Shown here one piece after another: positions 6,791 through 9,533 of a stretch of DNA of 9,533 nucleotides. The position numbers were made by a program, and so were the translations under genes. The notes beneath the pieces were generated by a model. That model had not been told where the DNA came from and ran no database searches. It saw only the letters and a list, made by a program, of their open reading frames with translations. Numbering within the stretch: the stretch's first letter is position 1; every line of letters starts with the position of its first letter. This DNA comes from Candidatus Aphodomonas merdavium (GTDB taxonomy: Bacteria > Bacillota > Clostridia > Christensenellales > Aristaeellaceae): positions 1 to 9,533 of the forward strand of contig DVLH01000053.1 in assembly GCA_018715585.1 (NCBI GenBank). The letters are read 5' to 3'.

Positions 6791-7121
6791 GCAGCGAACA
6801 GCCTGAACCGCCCTCTCAGGGGACTGTTTCCTTTCTGCAAGCAAAAAAGGCCAGGGCAATGCAGGTATCGCTCCTTGTGGGGCATGTTACAGGCCGTCCG
6901 CTATGCAAGGGTTGTTGGTAGAAAACCGGTTTTTCTTATTTCGGCCATGGATGTCCATCCCCCTTTGTGCCCAAACGGCCCGGCCCTACGCCTGCATTTC
7001 AGCCCGCCGGAATCCTTCCACGACATTTTCCCCTGCGCGATGCAGCGTGCAGGCAGCATATGCCCGCACAATTTCCTTTATCCCCCGAAAAGCCGCTTGC
7101 CTTCAAAACGCCTTTTAACAT

Positions 7122-7150
7122 AAAAAAGCGCCCTACGTGGCAGAGCGCTT
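7122..7150 (-). terminator. mbl terminator
   Basis: On the minus strand AAGCGCTCT pairs with AGGGCGCTT (9 bp, one wobble, 7-nt loop; plus 7126-7134 and 7142-7150). A T run (plus 7122-7127) follows. It lies about 28 nt after the mbl stop codon. Confidence 0.88.
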
Positions 7151-7177
7151 TGTGAACCGTCAGGCTTTGGCAAATTG

Positions 7178-8197
7178 TTATTTTCCAGGGCGGAACGTGA
7201 ACATCGCCCGCTCATAGCCGCCGCCCTCTTCCATCGAACGGCCGGCGCCCATGCAGACGCACGCCTGCGGTTCTTCCGCAAGGCGGCAGGGAATCTTGAG
7301 CTGATGCGTCAGCGCGCCGTCCAAGCCGAACAGCTGCGCTCCGCCGCCGATGAGCGTGATGCCATGGTCGAAGATATCCGCCGCAAGCTCCGGCGGCGTG
7401 CGCTCCAGCACGGCTTGAATCTGCTCCACAAGGCCCTGCAGCGGTTCCTCCAGCGCCTCGGAAATTTCATCGGAGTTGACGCGGACCGTTTTGGGAAGGC
7501 CCGTGACAAGGTTGCGGCCTGTGACGTCCATGAACAGCTGTTCCGTGCGCCGCAGCACGGAACCAATCGTCACCTTGACCTCTTCCGCCGTGCGCTCTCC
7601 TACCATAAGGTTGTGCTTTTTGCGAAGATAACGCGCAATTGTCTCGTCAAACAGATCGCCGGAAATCTGCGTCGCCGTGCGCACGACGGCGCGTTCCATG
7701 GCCACGACGGAAATATCCGTCACGCCGCCGCCAATGTCCACCAACATGCTGCCGTATGCCTCGCCAACCTCCAGCCCGGCCCCAAGCGCGCCCGCCACGG
7801 CGGAATCCATCAGCTGCGTCCTACGCGCGCCGGCATCCAGCGCCGCCTCCACGACGGAACGCTTTTCCATATCCGTCACCCCGCTGGGCACGCACACCAC
7901 TGCGTAGGGGCGAATGAGCGTCCTACGCCCGACAATTTTATGCATAAAATAGCGCAGCATCCGTTCCAGAATGTCAAAATCGACGATGGAACCGTCCCGC
8001 AGCGGGCGAATGACGCGCACGTTGGGCGGCGTGCGCCCCTGCATACGCCGCGCTTCATCGCCCACGGCAAGGATGTTGCGCGTGTTGACGTCCACGGCGA
8101 CCATCGCCGGTTCGCGCAGCACGATGCCCCGCCCTTTTATATATGCTAGCACCGTTGCGGTGCCCAAATCAAAACCGATATCTGTCCGACCCAGCAT
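7178..8197 (-). CDS. mbl: MreB/Mbl-like bacterial actin
   Basis: A 339-residue MreB-family actin homologue, which forms membrane-associated filaments that guide cell-wall synthesis. Visible blocks are phosphate loop 1 (D10-LGTAT), VPSGVTDMEKRSV (103-115), phosphate loop 2 (D154-IGGGVTD), the GERTAEEVK segment (200-208), ERTPPELAADI (265-275) and the adenosine motif LIGGGAQLFG (282-291). Length is normal. The ATG at 8197 has GGGAG on the minus strand 7 nt upstream. Its place just downstream of spoIIID matches the Bacillus spoIIID-mbl order, hence the symbol. Odd points: where MreB and Mbl have EPxxAAIGAG this protein has D131-SAVAGALGAG, so the catalytic Glu position is Ser (or Asp if gapped). 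Loop 2 has V159 where Thr is usual, and LGTAT replaces LGTAN. It may be a slow ATPase paralogue. It has its own promoter and terminator. Confidence 0.92.
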   Translation of the reverse strand: MLGRTDIGFDLGTATVLAYIKGRGIVLREPAMVAVDVNTRNILAVGDEARRMQGRTPPNVRVIRPLRDGSIVDFDILERMLRYFMHKIVGRRTLIRPYAVVCVPSGVTDMEKRSVVEAALDAGARRTQLMDSAVAGALGAGLEVGEAYGSMLVDIGGGVTDISVVAMERAVVRTATQISGDLFDETIARYLRKKHNLMVGERTAEEVKVTIGSVLRRTEQLFMDVTGRNLVTGLPKTVRVNSDEISEALEEPLQGLVEQIQAVLERTPPELAADIFDHGITLIGGGAQLFGLDGALTHQLKIPCRLAEEPQACVCMGAGRSMEEGGGYERAMFTFRPGK

Positions 8198-8242
8198 GCG
8201 CGTTCTCCCGCCTGTCTTACTGTTTCAATACTTTGAAAGTTT

Positions 8243-8271
8243 ATTATAAACAAAGACGGGATATCCCGCAA
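8243..8271 (-). promoter_or_regulatory. mbl promoter
   Basis: On the minus strand TTGCGG (plus 8266-8271), a 17-nt spacer and a perfect TATAAT (plus 8243-8248) lie upstream of mbl. The predicted start is near 8236, giving a leader of about 40 nt. The -35 matches consensus only in TTG, which suits a regulated promoter. Confidence 0.65.
8257..8268. promoter_or_regulatory. Palindromic operator candidate in the mbl promoter
   Basis: CGGGATATCCCG is a perfect 12-bp palindrome covering the upstream part of the spacer and half of the -35 box. A protein bound there would compete with RNA polymerase. A second dyad, ACTTTGAAAGT (8230-8240), lies at the expected transcription start. The binding protein is unknown. 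Confidence 0.45.
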
Positions 8272-8291
8272 GGGGTTGTCCATGATTGTGC

Positions 8292-8376
8292 AAAAACTCT
8301 TCGCACCGGGCCGGTTGCGCCGCGCGCCCAAGCGCTCTCCAGGCGCAGCGCGGCAGCCTTGCCGGCCCGGCCGTGC
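8292..8376 (-). terminator. Long GC-rich terminator after spoIIID
   Basis: On the minus strand CCGGCCGGG-type arms pair over 9 bp (plus 8306-8314 with 8362-8370), extended by GCA/TGC after a 3-nt bulge. Inside are GCCGC/GCGGC (plus 8319-8323, 8350-8354) and GCGCC/GGCGC (8324-8328, 8342-8346). After the stem the minus strand reads GAAGAGTTTTTG. It separates spoIIID from the mbl promoter. The stem is unusually long for a terminator. Confidence 0.6.
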
Positions 8377-8423
8377 TTTTCCCCCATCCCACCCGGGCCT
8401 ACGCGGCCCCTAAACCCCCGCGC

Positions 8424-8675
8424 TCATTCCTTGCCGCGGTATTTTTCCCGGGTTGCCGCGCCGCCACGCAGGTGACGCTCTGCCTTATTGCGTGCGAGTA
8501 CGGCCGCCGCCTCGCGCGCCAGCGCGCTATCCAGCCGCCCTACCCGCTCCGCCACGTCCTTGTGAACCGTGGACTTGCTCACGCCGAATACCTTCGCCGT
8601 CTCCCGCACCGTTGCGTTATGTTCCACAATGTATTCGGCCGTCCGCAAAATGCGCTTTTCCCGCTCCCCGCGCAA
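8424..8675 (-). CDS. spoIIID: Sporulation transcription factor SpoIIID
   Basis: An 83-residue SpoIIID, the small helix-turn-helix regulator that acts in the mother cell after sigma-E and adjusts sigma-E and sigma-K dependent genes. The signature is nearly complete: AEYIVEHNATVRETAKVFGV then SKSTVHKD, the HTH region (about 14-41), and the basic C-terminal RHLRGGAATREKY (about 67-79), which contacts DNA. I choose a TTG start at 8675, because GGAGG (minus; plus 8685-8689) lies 9 nt upstream and the resulting N-terminus has the family length. The ATG at 8699 has no ribosome-binding site, and the frame extends open to 8945 over the divergent DAHP synthase promoter. No clear sigma-E promoter was found. 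Its presence indicates a spore-forming ancestor and probably a sporulating host. Confidence 0.93.
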   Translation of the reverse strand: MRGEREKRILRTAEYIVEHNATVRETAKVFGVSKSTVHKDVAERVGRLDSALAREAAAVLARNKAERHLRGGAATREKYRGKE

Positions 8676-8768
8676 ATCTAACCACCTCCGCGCCGGCATT
8701 TGTGCCAGCTTATGCGCGGCAGAACGCACACTTTCCCCTCTGCGGGCAATTCCCTTCCCTCCCGCCGC

Positions 8769-8797
8769 TTGACACGCGCGTGCGCTCATGTTACAAT
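8769..8797 (+). promoter_or_regulatory. DAHP synthase promoter, near-consensus sigma-A
   Basis: TTGACA (8769-8774, perfect), a 17-nt spacer and TACAAT (8792-8797, 5 of 6), with TGT just before the -10 as an extended -10. This is the best promoter in the window. The expected start is near 8804, giving a leader of about 60 nt. Confidence 0.85.
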
Positions 8798-8809
8798 CGC
8801 GCCGGAACG

Positions 8810-8959
8810 ATGGGTTTGCCGCACAGATACCCGCCTGTGTGGCATTTCTTTTACGGAGGAAATACATGCACGCGCCAGAAAACAGCGGCGAACCGGTGCC
8901 CCTGCTCGTCTCTCGCCAGGCACGGCAGGCAGACAGCCAAATCAACGCCGGCGGCGTGA
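8810..8959 (+). CDS. Possible aromatic-rich leader ORF overlapping aroF
   Basis: Starting just after the predicted transcription start, an ATG opens a 49-codon frame, MGLPHRYPPVWHFFYGGN and onward. It has Tyr, Trp, Phe, Phe and Tyr within nine residues, directly before DAHP synthase, the first enzyme of aromatic amino-acid synthesis. The aromatic codons fall in the loop, 3' arm and T-rich tail of the leader hairpin. Against it: the upstream ribosome-binding site is poor (GGAA close to the ATG), the frame has no stop before aroF but runs into it out of frame to 8959, and the FFY run comes partly from the T-rich tail itself. I treat it as a candidate only; chance is a real alternative. Confidence 0.25.
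   Translation: MGLPHRYPPVWHFFYGGNTCTRQKTAANRCPCSSLARHGRQTAKSTPAA
8817..8852 (+). terminator. Terminator-like (attenuator) hairpin in the DAHP synthase leader
   Basis: TGCCGCACAG (8817-8826) pairs with CTGTGTGGCA (8835-8844) over 10 bp with one G-T wobble and an 8-nt loop. TTTCTTTT (8845-8852) follows directly. It lies between the promoter and the ribosome-binding site GGAGGA (8855-8860), the position of an attenuator. A weak alternative pairing, GGGT (8812-8815) with ACCC (8829-8832), would trap the 5' arm in a loop. Confidence 0.65.
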
Positions 8960-9533
8960 TGATCGGCGGCGGCAGCTTTGCGCTGATTGCCGGCCCCTGC
9001 GCCGTAGAAAACCGGGAGCAGCTTTTTGCCGCAGCGGCGGCCGTGCGCAGCGCGGGAGGCGTTATGCTTCGCGGCGGCTGCTTTAAGCCGCGGACGTCGC
9101 CCTATGCGTTTCGCGGCCTATTTGCGCAAGGAATCGCCCTCCTAAAGGAGGCGCGCGCAGCTTATGGCCTTCCCATCGTTACCGAGATCACCGACGCTGC
9201 TACGCTCGACCTTTTTGAAAGTGTGGACATGCTGCAAGTGGGAGCGCGCAGCATGCAAAACTATGATCTTTTGCATGCGCTGGGACGAAGCGGCAAACCC
9301 GTACTGCTCAAGCGGGGCGCGGGCGCTACGCTGCAAGAGCTGCTCCTCAGCGCAGAGCATATCCTCAGCGCAGGCAATCCCAACGTCATTCTCTGCGAAC
9401 GGGGCATCCGCACGTTTGAAAATACCCATACCCGCTTTACGCTTGACCTTTCCGCCGTGCCCGTGCTCAAATCGCTTACTCATCTTCCCGTTCTCGTTGA
9501 TCCCAGCCACGCGGCAGGCCATGCGCGCTTTGT
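8866..9533 (+). CDS. aroF: DAHP synthase (3-deoxy-7-phosphoheptulonate synthase), 5' part
   Basis: The first 222 codons of a type I beta DAHP synthase, which joins phosphoenolpyruvate and erythrose 4-phosphate in the first step of the shikimate pathway. The gene leaves the window before a stop. Motifs in order are IAGPCAVE (41-48, C45 a metal ligand), RGGCFKPRTSPYAFRG (69-84), TEITD (106-110), LQVGARSMQNYDLL (123-136), LLKRGAGATLQELL (147-160), LCERGIRTFE (176-185), and VDPSHAAG (211-218, H215 a metal ligand). The remaining Glu and Asp ligands lie beyond the edge. Only about 37 residues precede the barrel, too few for the ferredoxin-like or chorismate mutase regulatory domains of known relatives, so feedback control may differ. 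Cys72 replaces the usual Ala in RGGAFKP. The ATG at 8866 has GGAGGA 5-6 nt upstream. The gene is divergent from spoIIID. Confidence 0.95.
   Translation, partial: MHAPENSGEPVPLLVSRQARQADSQINAGGVMIGGGSFALIAGPCAVENREQLFAAAAAVRSAGGVMLRGGCFKPRTSPYAFRGLFAQGIALLKEARAAYGLPIVTEITDAATLDLFESVDMLQVGARSMQNYDLLHALGRSGKPVLLKRGAGATLQELLLSAEHILSAGNPNVILCERGIRTFENTHTRFTLDLSAVPVLKSLTHLPVLVDPSHAAGHARF

Larger units (their letters stand above)
6430..7120. other. Gene-poor convergent spacer B, rich in inverted repeats
   Basis: About 690 bp between the EamA terminator and the mbl terminator hold no gene I can support. The open frames are short, have biased compositions and lack ribosome-binding sites. The stretch is instead studded with dyads: nested stems at 6567-6617, a perfect 14-bp palindrome at 6777-6790, a bulged 10-bp stem at 6797-6828, GAAAA/TTTTC around CCGGT at 6921-6935, and ATGGA/TCCAT at 6947-6958. 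It may be a structured RNA, a cluster of protein-binding sites or decayed sequence; nothing here settles which. Confidence 0.45.

Noticed and set aside
7175..8149. 324-residue open frame on the plus strand
   Set aside because: Antisense shadow of the clear mbl gene, with a biased Arg/His/Ala composition and no domain.
8700..8720. CATAAGCT as a sigma-E -10 for spoIIID
   Set aside because: Only a partial match, with no acceptable -35 at the right distance.
8676..8945. Long N-terminal extension of SpoIIID
   Set aside because: It would cover the divergent aroF promoter and leader, has no SpoIIID similarity, and the ribosome-binding site points to 8675.
1..9533. CRISPR array, insertion sequence, phage, tRNA or rRNA
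   Set aside because: No regularly spaced direct repeats, transposase or integrase motifs, T-arm consensus or rRNA blocks were seen on either strand.

Overview
The window looks like chromosomal DNA from a GC-rich, endospore-forming anaerobe of the Clostridia (Bacillota). Three things point there: a SpoIIID sporulation regulator next to an MreB/Mbl-type gene (the order known from Bacillus and many clostridia), a stand-alone rubredoxin, and purine-rich Shine-Dalgarno sites in front of nearly every gene. Start codons include GTG and TTG. The exact lineage cannot be read from the window. There is no sign of a phage, insertion sequence, CRISPR array, tRNA or rRNA.

Layout, left to right. Positions 1-120 carry a bidirectional intrinsic terminator. 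A 53-residue rubredoxin gene (minus) is divergent from miaA (plus, tRNA dimethylallyltransferase). Next comes a GatD-like zinc alcohol dehydrogenase (plus) with its own -10 box. About 780 bp without a convincing gene follow, up to a convergent LTA-synthase-family membrane sulfatase (minus). That gene is divergent from a ten-helix EamA/DMT transporter (plus). A second gene-poor spacer of about 790 bp, rich in inverted repeats, separates the transporter from a convergent mreB/mbl-like gene (minus). Upstream of mbl lie spoIIID (minus) and, divergently, the 5' part of a DAHP synthase gene (plus), which runs off the right edge.

How the genes fit together. The genes are mostly single-gene transcription units with their own terminators, not one operon. 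Functionally they are core metabolism and cell biology: tRNA modification, envelope polymer synthesis (LtaS-like), cell shape and sporulation (mbl, spoIIID), entry into the shikimate pathway (DAHP synthase), a sugar or polyol dehydrogenase and a permease.

The most interesting signals are regulatory or lie in protein details. (1) The DAHP synthase leader has a near-consensus promoter, a 10-bp terminator-like hairpin with a T-rich tail, and an overlapping short reading frame rich in aromatic codons, in front of an enzyme that seems to lack the usual N-terminal regulatory domain. (2) The MreB/Mbl-like protein departs from consensus at the catalytic-Glu position and in phosphate loop 2. (3) A perfect 12-bp palindrome overlaps the -35 box of the mbl promoter. 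(4) A hairpin appears to occlude the miaA ribosome-binding site. (5) The LtaS-like protein ends in an apparent extra beta domain. (6) Two long convergent spacers are unexplained.
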